Positions 1-5,875 of a stretch of DNA of 8,629 nt are shown in pieces; position 1 is the stretch's first letter; the number at the start of each line of letters is the position of its first letter. The position numbers and the translations under genes were made by a program. Source of the stretch: Clostridiaceae bacterium (GTDB lineage: Bacteria > Bacillota > Clostridia > Peptostreptococcales > Peptostreptococcaceae); assembly GCA_902362365.1 (NCBI GenBank), contig CABIVQ010000079.1, forward strand, positions 1-8,629. Reading direction: 5' to 3'. A model generated the notes under the pieces. That model did no database searches, was not told where the DNA came from, and saw nothing but the letters and a program-made list of their open reading frames with translations.

Positions 1-48
1 AAGTGTCTTGGATATAGGACACCTGCAGAGGTATTTGATGCAACATGA
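1..48 (+). CDS. IS30-family transposase, C-terminal 15 residues (5' part outside window)
   Basis: Frame 1 reads KCLGYRTPAEVFDAT and then TGA at 46-48. The K/R-C-L-G-[WY]-[RK]-T-P-x-E-V-F signature is the conserved C-terminus of IS30-family DDE transposases, which catalyse cut-and-paste or circle-mediated transposition. Only the tail is present, so nothing can be said about the catalytic DDE residues or whether the gene is intact upstream. The reading frame is open and matches the family up to its natural end, so there is no sign of decay in the visible part. This contrasts with the neighbouring pseudogene. The family call rests on this short signature only. Confidence 0.65.
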   Translation, partial: KCLGYRTPAEVFDAT

Positions 49-80
49 ATATAAAGTGTTGCACTTATATTGACAATCTA
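1..80 (+). mobile_element. Right end of an IS30-family insertion sequence (partial)
   Basis: The window opens inside the 3' end of an IS30-type transposase gene. Its stop at 46-48 is followed by a stretch containing GTGTTGCACTT and TTGACAAT, which has the look of the terminal inverted repeat of clostridial IS30 elements (recalled from the family, not aligned here). The outer boundary near 80 is an estimate, because the left end and any target duplication lie outside the window. Sequence resembling an amidohydrolase gene begins about 15 bases further on, so the element appears to sit inside that gene. Confidence 0.6.
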
Positions 81-93
81 TCATTTAATAAAA

Positions 94-466
94 ACTATAA
101 ACAAACCAGAAAGAGCATAAAATATATCTCAACTTGGATGGGCATTAGAAGAAGGGTTAAAGTTTATTTTACATCAAGATCCACCAGTAAAATTACCAAA
201 TCAAATATTAGGTATGAATAATGCTGTAAATAGAAAAACTCAATCTGGAAGAGTATTAGGAGAGTAACATAAGATATCTCCTTTAGATGCTTTGAGAGTT
301 GCGACTATAAATGGTGCGCATCAATATTTTTAAGAAGACATAATAAGGAAGTATAGAAGAAGGAAAATATGCCTATTTTGTAATAATTGATAAGAATTTA
401 TTAGAAATAGAGAATATAAAAGTTCTTGAAACTATAAAAGAAGGAAACATTATATATAAAGTATAA
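94..466 (+). pseudogene. YtcJ-like amidohydrolase (amidohydrolase family 3), 3' remnant, disrupted
   Basis: Translated with corrections, this stretch matches the C-terminal part of YtcJ-type metal-dependent amidohydrolases. Visible blocks are NISQLGWALEEGLKF, HQDPPV, NAVNRKTQSGRVLGE, ISPLDALRVATINGAHQYF and, one frame over, VLETIKEGNIIYKV ending in TAA at 464-466. The segment from about 94 to 342 is in frame 1 but has ochre stops at 118-120, 265-267 and 331-333. A one-base insertion near 343-346 moves the rest into frame 2. In the family this region carries part of the metal-binding barrel and the C-terminal small domain. The start of the gene is missing, presumably left on the far side of the IS30 element. 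With three stops and a frameshift no functional product is expected. Confidence 0.75.
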
Positions 467-497
467 AAATACTTTTAATATATAGTAGAATGTAGTA

Positions 498-525
498 AAA
501 AAGTCTGGAAATTTCCAGACTTTTT
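498..525. terminator. Bidirectional intrinsic terminator, feoB / pseudogene
   Basis: A perfect 18-base palindrome at 503-520 (arms GTCTGGAAA and TTTCCAGAC) is flanked by an A-run on the left (497-502) and a T-run on the right (521-525). It therefore makes a hairpin with a U-tract on either strand. On the minus strand it begins two bases after the feoB stop and would end the feoAB transcript. On the plus strand it would stop reading from the IS30/pseudogene side. Confidence 0.85.
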
Positions 526-527
526 CA

Positions 528-2645
528 TTATATAAACATATTATAAATAGTAGTTGTTAAAAAGCATATAATAAAAGCTAGACAAGTAGGAAGTAAAAAA
601 CCAACAACAGTCCACTTTAAGCTACCAGTTTCTCTTTTAATAGTTAGCAATGTAGTAGCACAAGGCCAGTGAAGTAAGCTAAATAACATTACATTAAGAG
701 CTGTTAAGTAAGTCCAACCATGTTCAATTAATACATTACCTAAAGCAAAGTTATCCATTTCAATCATAGATCCTGTAGAAAGATACGCCATTAAAAGAAT
801 AGGTATTACAATTTCATTAGCAGGGAATCCCAATATAAATGCTAATAATATAAATCCATCAAGTCCAATTACTTTAGCTAGAGGATCTAAAAAGTTTGCA
901 ACATGAACTAATATACTAGCATCTCCAATGTATATATTTGCACATATCCAAATAATTATCCCTGCAGGAATTGCAATTGTAATTGCTCTACCTAACACAA
1001 ATATAGTTCTATCAACTATAGATGTATAAACAACCCTACCAATTTGAGGAGCTCTATATGGTGGTAACTCTAATGTAAAAGTAGATGTAACACCTTTAAG
1101 CAAAGTTTTAGATAATATATAAGAAACCATTAGAGTAATAATAACTCCAAGTATTATTAATAAAGCAATACATAAAGCAGTAGATACACTTGCAAAAGCA
1201 GAATTAGTAATCATAGATGTAAAGAATATAGTTGAAATAGCAATTAAAGTTGGAAATCTACCATTACAAGGTACAAAGTTATTAGTAAGTATAGCAATAA
1301 GTCTTTCTCTAGGAGAATCTATTATTCTACAACCAATAACACCAGCAGCATTACAACCAAATCCCATGCACATAGTTAGACATTGCTTACCATGACAACA
1401 AGCCTTTTTGAATAAATGGTCCAAATTAAAAGCAACTCTAGGCAAGTATCCTAAGTCCTCAAGCAAAGTAAATAAAGGGAAGAAGATTGCCATAGGAGGT
1501 AACATTACAGATATAACCCAAGCTAAAGTTTTATATAGACCGTCTACTAACATGCTACTTAACCAAACTGGGGTACCAATTGAATTTAAAGTATCTGTTA
1601 AATGAGGTTGTAAACCAAATAAGAAATTTGATAGCAGCTCAGATGGATAGTTGGCACCTTCTATTGTTATCCAAAGTATTAAGGCAAGTAGTATAAGCAT
1701 TATAGGCATACCAAAATATTTTGAAGTAAGTATTTTATCTATTTTTTCATCTCTATCCATTTTATTTTTAGATTTTATCTTCGTACACTTTTTGCTTAAA
1801 GAGCTAGCTATGTCGTAGTTTATTTTTGTAAATTCATCTCTTATATTTTTGATGGAATTTATCTTTGGTAATTTATTTTTTATTTCTTCGAGTGCTTCAT
1901 TATAATCGAATGTGATATATTCATTTATAGATTCTAAAATACTTTTATCACCATCTAATAATCTAAGACCTAACCACCTAGGATTAAGATCAGGAATTAA
2001 CTCATACAAGTCATCTTTTATTAAATTAACATTACTTTCTATTTCTTCCCCGTATGTTATAGGTTTGTTATTAAATTTGTACTTTCCTGATGATACCTTA
2101 TCTATAGCTTCTAGTAAATCATTCATACCGTAACCAGATCTGGCTGCAGTTAAAACAACTGGAATCCCAAGTTCTTTTTCAAGTATAGTTTTATCAATTT
2201 GTATACCTTTCTTTTTTGCTTCATCTACCAAATTGATACATAAAATTACCTTATCAGTTAACTCCATTACTTGGAATGCTAGGTTTAAATTTCTTTCTAA
2301 ACAGTTAGCATCACATACTACAATAACAGCGTCAGGGTTACCAAAGCAAATAAAATCTCTTGCAACAACCTCTTCTTGAGATAAAGCAAATAAAGAATAG
2401 GTGCCAGGTAAATCTATTAAAGCATAATCCTTATTATTATGTTTAAAATCTCCCCTAGCTGTAGCTACTGTTTTACCTGGCCAATTACCTGTATGTTGTT
2501 TAAGTCCAGTTAGATAATTAAATACAGTACTTTTCCCTGTATTAGGATTTCCAGCTAATGCTATGACATATTGATCTTCTTTTTTTTCTATATCAAACAT
2601 GTCTTTCAAAGATTTTGTTTTAGTACTTTGATGAGTTAGGCCCAT
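528..2645 (-). CDS. feoB: Ferrous iron transport protein B (Fe(II) permease, GTPase)
   Basis: FeoB is the membrane permease that imports Fe(II), gated by an N-terminal G domain. This 705-residue protein has a P-loop GNPNTGKST at 32-40, the switch I region HTGNWPGKT at 51-59, DLPG at 78-81, the N-x-x-D base-recognition motif NLVD at 138-141 and a G5-like AARSGYG at 167-173. A helical spacer follows, then a permease region from about residue 311 with many membrane segments. The repeated gate blocks are visible: LPR at 401-403 with GFGCN at 428-432, and GFPANEI at 606-612 with HWPC at 659-662. The length and the cysteine cluster CCHGKQC (416-422) fit clostridial FeoB rather than the longer enterobacterial form. 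A ribosome site (AGGGGG on the minus strand, 2655-2660) lies nine bases before the ATG. The gene starts 34 bases after the feoA stop, so the two form an operon. No FeoC gene follows; the terminator is immediate. Confidence 0.96.
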   Translation of the reverse strand: MGLTHQSTKTKSLKDMFDIEKKEDQYVIALAGNPNTGKSTVFNYLTGLKQHTGNWPGKTVATARGDFKHNNKDYALIDLPGTYSLFALSQEEVVARDFICFGNPDAVIVVCDANCLERNLNLAFQVMELTDKVILCINLVDEAKKKGIQIDKTILEKELGIPVVLTAARSGYGMNDLLEAIDKVSSGKYKFNNKPITYGEEIESNVNLIKDDLYELIPDLNPRWLGLRLLDGDKSILESINEYITFDYNEALEEIKNKLPKINSIKNIRDEFTKINYDIASSLSKKCTKIKSKNKMDRDEKIDKILTSKYFGMPIMLILLALILWITIEGANYPSELLSNFLFGLQPHLTDTLNSIGTPVWLSSMLVDGLYKTLAWVISVMLPPMAIFFPLFTLLEDLGYLPRVAFNLDHLFKKACCHGKQCLTMCMGFGCNAAGVIGCRIIDSPRERLIAILTNNFVPCNGRFPTLIAISTIFFTSMITNSAFASVSTALCIALLIILGVIITLMVSYILSKTLLKGVTSTFTLELPPYRAPQIGRVVYTSIVDRTIFVLGRAITIAIPAGIIIWICANIYIGDASILVHVANFLDPLAKVIGLDGFILLAFILGFPANEIVIPILLMAYLSTGSMIEMDNFALGNVLIEHGWTYLTALNVMLFSLLHWPCATTLLTIKRETGSLKWTVVGFLLPTCLAFIICFLTTTIYNMFI

Positions 2646-2679
2646 ATTTATAATCCCCCTTAAATAAATGATAATAAAA

Positions 2680-2907
2680 TTAAATAGATGACACTAATAT
2701 TAAACTGCTTTCTTCGCGTCGTAGGGCTATTTTAGTTCCCCTGATATTATAAACTGTCAAGTTATTTTTTGGTCCTTTTCTAACAACATCTATTAAAGCA
2801 CCTTCAGTTAAACCAAGTGCAAGCATTCTTTCTCTTAAATTACCATCAGATAAAAGTCCTTCTACTTTTACTGTGTTTTTAGCTTGAATATCAGCAAGGT
2901 TTTTCAT
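2680..2907 (-). CDS. feoA: FeoA family ferrous iron transport accessory protein
   Basis: FeoA is a small cytosolic SH3-like protein needed with FeoB for Fe(II) uptake; its exact mechanism is unsettled. The 75-residue product has the normal length. It shows the typical FeoA pattern: a short lead, then a leucine-rich block with RERMLALGLTEGALIDVVRKGP (residues about 25-47 region, family core R-x-x-x-L-G-L-x-x-G) and a C-terminal strand GTKIALRREESSLILV. A strong GGAGG site (minus strand, 2913-2917) lies five bases upstream of the ATG. It is the first gene of the feoAB operon and is divergent from the metal-responsive repressor gene, which suggests control from the shared intergenic region. Confidence 0.94.
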   Translation of the reverse strand: MKNLADIQAKNTVKVEGLLSDGNLRERMLALGLTEGALIDVVRKGPKNNLTVYNIRGTKIALRREESSLILVSSI

Positions 2908-2923
2908 GACACACCTCCAAGTT

Positions 2924-2942
2924 AAATTTTAGCCTAAGCTAA
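2924..2942. promoter_or_regulatory. Candidate DtxR/IdeR-type operator upstream of feoA
   Basis: The core 2929-2942 is a perfect inverted repeat, TTAGC-CTAA-GCTAA. Extended to 19 bases, it matches the corynebacterial DtxR/IdeR consensus (TTAGGTTAGCCTAACCTAA, from memory) at 14 of 19 positions, including the TTAGCCTAA centre. It lies just upstream of the feoA ribosome site and would fall at or just after the likely transcription start, a good place for a repressor. The match is seen in the sequence; binding by the neighbouring regulator is inference. Confidence 0.5.
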
Positions 2943-2954
2943 CATTCTTAATTT

Positions 2955-2983
2955 AATTTATGCATTATTAGACAGGTTTGTTA
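2955..2983 (-). promoter_or_regulatory. Possible feoAB promoter (weak)
   Basis: On the minus strand a TAACAA hexamer (2978-2983) and a TAAATT hexamer (2955-2960) are separated by 17 bases. This would start feoAB transcription near 2948, giving a leader of about 40 bases. Both hexamers deviate from consensus and the region is very AT-rich, so this is a best guess. The proposed -35 overlaps the second inverted repeat (2974-2986). Confidence 0.25.
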
Positions 2984-2986
2984 CCT
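2974..2986. promoter_or_regulatory. Second candidate metal-regulator operator (inverted repeat)
   Basis: AGGTttgttACCT is an inverted repeat with 4-base arms and a 5-base spacer. On the minus strand the context reads TTAGGTAACAAACCT, resembling a DtxR half-site pair with shortened spacing. Its centre is about 44 bases from that of the 2929-2942 repeat, close to four helical turns, and it overlaps the possible -35 of feoA. It could also serve the divergent regulator gene as an autoregulatory site. Function is inferred. Confidence 0.35.
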
Positions 2987-3059
2987 AAAATTAAAAAAAT
3001 AGTAATGAATATTATTTTTTAAAATATACATTAATATAAGTAGATATCGAGGTGATTTT

Positions 3060-3518
3060 TTGAATAAGAGAGAAGAGTATTATACGTTTAATGAGTACAT
3101 GAAATATAACTCTTTAACACCAAGTGAAGAGGATTACATAGAGATGATTTATAGACTATCTTTAAGCGAAGATAAAATAAAGTTAAAAGAGATATCGACT
3201 TCTCTAAATATTAAGCCCCCTTCTGTAACAAAAATGATAAAGAAATTAGAAAGTAAAAATTTATTAATTTATAGAAAATATGATTATATACAATTGACTG
3301 ATATAGGAGAAATAGTAGGAAAAAGATTATTTGATAGACATAACGTAGTTTATTCTTTTTTAGAAACTATAGGTTTAAAAGAGTATATTCATGAGGAAAC
3401 AGAAAAAATTGAACATACCATTAGTATAGAAACGCTTCTAAGAATTGATGAACTTATTAATTTCTTTGAAGAAAATGAATCATTACTTAAAAAGTTTAGA
3501 GAATATCAAAATTTGTAG
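3060..3518 (+). CDS. mntR: DtxR/MntR-family metal-dependent transcriptional repressor
   Basis: This 152-residue protein is a winged-helix DNA-binding repressor with a metal-binding dimerisation domain and no SH3-like third domain, as in MntR. The winged helix covers about residues 20-90 (ISTSLNIKPPSVTKMIKKLE is the recognition part). All metal ligands of Bacillus subtilis MntR can be matched by eye: D25 and E28 (DYIE) for D8 and E11, H94 for H77, and E115, E118 and H119 (EKIEH) for E99, E102 and H103. There is an extra N-terminal stretch of about 17 residues. The TTG start is chosen because GAGGTGA (3049-3055) is correctly placed before it; the next ATG (codon 14) has no such site. It is divergent from feoAB, so it may control iron rather than, or as well as, manganese uptake. 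The family is sure; the metal and the symbol are less so. Confidence 0.85.
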   Translation: MNKREEYYTFNEYMKYNSLTPSEEDYIEMIYRLSLSEDKIKLKEISTSLNIKPPSVTKMIKKLESKNLLIYRKYDYIQLTDIGEIVGKRLFDRHNVVYSFLETIGLKEYIHEETEKIEHTISIETLLRIDELINFFEENESLLKKFREYQNL

Positions 3519-3625
3519 TTAATAAAAATAATATAGGTTAATCACGAATTTAAATTTGTTTTAGATAATGAAAATTAGAATGATTTTTAGAAAAGTAGTA
3601 CAAGATTAAAAATAAAAAGCATACT

Positions 3626-3631
3626 TATAAT
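3626..3631 (+). promoter_or_regulatory. Possible -10 box for murE
   Basis: A perfect TATAAT stands 30 bases before the murE start in the 143-base gap after the regulator gene. No convincing -35 is found 16-18 bases upstream, so the promoter is tentative. The rest of the gap shows no terminator hairpin, and read-through from the regulator gene cannot be excluded. Confidence 0.25.
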
Positions 3632-3661
3632 TATACAAAAGAATTAGATAGGTGGTGGATT

Positions 3662-5122
3662 ATGAATCTTGGTAAGATTTTAGATAAGGTTGATATATTA
3701 GGCATATATGGAGACGTTGATATAGATATCAAAAATGTTGAATTTGACTCAAGAAAAATTAAAAAAGATGGGTTATTTATATGTGTTAATGGAGCTAATG
3801 TGAATGGACATGCGTTTATAAATAAAGCTATAGATAATGGTGCAAAGGCATTTTTAATAAATGAATATGTGCAAATGATAGAAGGATATACATTTATTAA
3901 AGTAAAGGATATAAAAGAGTCAATGGCAAAAATAGCTAGTAACTTTTATAATAATCCAAGTAAAAACTTAGAGTTAATAGGTGTTACGGGAACAAATGGA
4001 AAAACAAGTATAACTACATTTTTAAGCCAAATTTTAAATATTGATCATAGATGTGGTTTGATAGGAACAATAAAAATATATGATGGAAACTGCGAAATAG
4101 TTTCTCAAAATACGACTCCTGAGTCTTTAGATTTACAAAAGGCACTTTACAATATGTTAAAAAATAAATGTGAATATTGTTCCATGGAGGTATCATCACA
4201 TTCCCTAGCATTAAATAGAATTGATGGGATCGATATCCAAATAGGTATATTTAATAATTTAACAGAAGATCACCTAGATTTTCACAAGGATTTAAATGAA
4301 TATAGGAATGTAAAAGAACAATTATTTTATAAAACAAGTAAAGCAAATATTATAAATATAGATGACGAATCAGGAAGAATGATTTTAGATCATATAAAAG
4401 ATTTAAATATACCACATTATACATATGGTATAGAAAGGGATGCAGATTTTATTGCAAAAAACATAGAGATGGACTCTAATGGGGTATCTTATACATTAGT
4501 AACACCTACATATGAAGCTAAAATTAGAGTGCCAGTACCTGGTAAGTTTACGGTATATAACACATTAGCAACCATAAGTGCTTGTTATATTTTAAATATT
4601 TCTATAGATACAATAAAAAAAGGACTTGAAAATTCAAAAGGCATAGAAGGCAGATTTGAACTTGTAAAAAATGATAAAGGATACAATGTAATAGTTGACT
4701 ATGCACATACACCAGATGCTCTAAAGAATATTTTAAGTGCTGTGAAAGAATTTTCTAAGGGAAAGATAATAACTGTTTTTGGATGTGGCGGAGATAGAGA
4801 TAAACAAAAAAGACCTATAATGGGAAATATAGTACAAGAAAACTCAGATATAGCAATAATAACATCAGATAATCCGAGAACTGAAAATCCAAAAGAAATA
4901 ATTAATGATATTTTATATGGAATAAATAATAAAATAAATAACTATGTAGTAATAGAAGATAGAAAAAAAGCAATAGAAAAAGCTATATCTATAGCTAAAA
5001 AAAATGACATAGTTCTAATAGCAGGAAAAGGGCATGAAACTTACCAAATAATTGGCAAAATTAAATATGATTTTGACGATAGAAAAATCGCTAAAGAAAT
5101 TATAAATACGATAGATATATAA
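3662..5122 (+). CDS. murE: UDP-N-acetylmuramoyl-L-alanyl-D-glutamate--2,6-diaminopimelate ligase
   Basis: MurE is the cytoplasmic ATP-dependent ligase that adds the third amino acid to the UDP-MurNAc peptide in peptidoglycan synthesis. At 486 residues it has the normal length and three-domain plan. The N-terminal UDP-binding part includes DSR at 29-31. The central ATPase has GVTGTNGKT at 107-115, TTPESLDLQ at 151-159, MEVSSHSL at 175-182 and the lysine K218 in YRNVKEQLF, the place of the carbamylated lysine. The C-terminal domain has DYAHTPDAL at 346-354, DNPR at 403-406 and GKGHE at 455-459. DNPR is the known signature for meso-diaminopimelate rather than lysine. A GGTGG-type ribosome site lies six bases upstream of the ATG. 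The gene is not next to murF, mraY or ftsI as it would be in a dcw cluster, so it may be a relocated or second copy. It converges on the acetyltransferase gene. Confidence 0.95.
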   Translation: MNLGKILDKVDILGIYGDVDIDIKNVEFDSRKIKKDGLFICVNGANVNGHAFINKAIDNGAKAFLINEYVQMIEGYTFIKVKDIKESMAKIASNFYNNPSKNLELIGVTGTNGKTSITTFLSQILNIDHRCGLIGTIKIYDGNCEIVSQNTTPESLDLQKALYNMLKNKCEYCSMEVSSHSLALNRIDGIDIQIGIFNNLTEDHLDFHKDLNEYRNVKEQLFYKTSKANIINIDDESGRMILDHIKDLNIPHYTYGIERDADFIAKNIEMDSNGVSYTLVTPTYEAKIRVPVPGKFTVYNTLATISACYILNISIDTIKKGLENSKGIEGRFELVKNDKGYNVIVDYAHTPDALKNILSAVKEFSKGKIITVFGCGGDRDKQKRPIMGNIVQENSDIAIITSDNPRTENPKEIINDILYGINNKINNYVVIEDRKKAIEKAISIAKKNDIVLIAGKGHETYQIIGKIKYDFDDRKIAKEIINTIDI

Positions 5123-5131
5123 TTAAGACAG

Positions 5132-5241
5132 TATAAGATTAAGTGAGCATAAGTATAAATGTGCAATTAATTAGCATATGAATATACTACATATATTGGT
5201 ATTAAAAGAATTATATTTAAACTTAGCTCACTAATCTTATA
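5132..5241. repeat. 110-bp palindromic element (imperfect terminal inverted repeats)
   Basis: The left arm 5132-5160 and right arm 5215-5241 pair over about 26 base pairs, with two single-base bulges and one mismatch; both arms contain TATAAGATTA and GTGAGC. The 54-base centre is AT-rich and has no ORF. The outermost bases allow a reading as an element of about 106 bp (5134-5239) flanked by TA duplications. It almost fills the gap between the convergent murE and acetyltransferase genes and could act as a transcript-ending or stabilising hairpin for both. There is no T-run after either arm, so it is not a classical intrinsic terminator. It could be a MITE-like mobile remnant. Confidence 0.6.
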
Positions 5242-5257
5242 TCTCCATTAGGCAAAT

Positions 5258-5698
5258 CTATAATTTCATTTTAACATGAGGTATTCCAGCTTCATCATAT
5301 ACATCTGAAATTTCCTTAAATCCACAAGATAAGTAAAGATTTTTTATGTATACTTGAGCAGATAGAATTATATGATCTTCATTAAGATTACTTTGGATAA
5401 AGTCTATAGCATGAATAATCATTTTTTTAGCTAGACTTTTTCTTCTATGACTTTGCATTACTAAAACTCTTCCAATAGAAGCCTCTCCATAGGAACTAAA
5501 TTTCCTAGGAATTATCCTTAAATAAGAGATAACTCTATCATTTTCTTCAAGAAAAAGATGATAACAATTTTTATCTATATCATCAAAATCATTCTCACTA
5601 AATATTTTTTGTTCACAGGCGAAAACTTCATATCTACATTTTGTAATTTCATATAATTCATTAATTGATAACTCATTAAAATGTTTTATTTTGAACAT
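5258..5698 (-). CDS. GNAT family N-acetyltransferase (ElaA-like)
   Basis: The 146-residue protein has the shape of the ElaA group of GNAT acetyltransferases: RYEVFACEQ at 22-30, D-x-D-x-x-C-x-H at 40-47 leading to the HLFLEENDRVISYLRI strand pair, SIGRVLV at 74-80, LSAQVYIKNLYLSCGF at 112-127 and the C-terminal GIPHVKM at 138-144. Proteins of this fold transfer acetyl from acetyl-CoA to amines; no substrate is established for ElaA that I can rely on. The acetyl-CoA loop is unusual: the typical R-G-x-G-x-G/A is here RRKSLA (85-90), with both glycines replaced. A GGAGG site (minus strand, 5705-5709) lies six bases before the ATG. It is convergent with murE and shares an upstream gap of about 180 bases with the divergent membrane-protein gene. 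Confidence 0.88.
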   Translation of the reverse strand: MFKIKHFNELSINELYEITKCRYEVFACEQKIFSENDFDDIDKNCYHLFLEENDRVISYLRIIPRKFSSYGEASIGRVLVMQSHRRKSLAKKMIIHAIDFIQSNLNEDHIILSAQVYIKNLYLSCGFKEISDVYDEAGIPHVKMKL

Positions 5699-5725
5699 AT
5701 TATACCTCCATAAATATTTTTATTT

Positions 5726-5731
5726 ATTATA
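5726..5731 (-). promoter_or_regulatory. Possible -10 box for the acetyltransferase gene
   Basis: A perfect TATAAT on the minus strand lies 27 bases before the ATG. No good -35 hexamer is seen at the expected distance, and the region is AT-rich, so chance occurrence is possible. Confidence 0.3.
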
Positions 5732-5780
5732 ACAAAATAATATTATTTAATCTATTGGATATACATTACTTTAAAAATAG

Positions 5781-5789
5781 TGGTATACT
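5781..5789 (+). promoter_or_regulatory. Possible extended -10 promoter for the membrane-protein gene
   Basis: TGGTATACT has the TG-n-TATAMT form of an extended -10 element, which does not need a strong -35. It would give a 5' leader of about 80 bases for the gene starting at 5876. No conserved structure is obvious in that leader. Confidence 0.35.
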
Positions 5790-5875
5790 TAAATTTAAAT
5801 AATAAAATTTCATTGTCTAGATAAATATATTAATAAATCACCGTAGTTCAAGATAAAAGGATGGAGGTTATAAAA

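Noticed and set aside
1408..1605. Plus-strand open frame opposite feoB
   Set aside because: It is the complement of a conserved FeoB membrane region, has no ribosome site and resembles no protein family.
1912..2133. Second plus-strand open frame opposite feoB
   Set aside because: Lies entirely within the FeoB G-domain/spacer coding sequence; no start signal.
3564..3580. Fur-box-like GATAATGAAAATTA stretch downstream of the regulator gene
   Set aside because: Matches a 7-1-7 Fur site at only about 10 of 14 positions, expected by chance in AT-rich DNA, and it is not placed at a feo promoter.
4014..4211. Minus-strand open frame opposite murE
   Set aside because: Antisense to the conserved MurE ATPase domain; no ribosome site.
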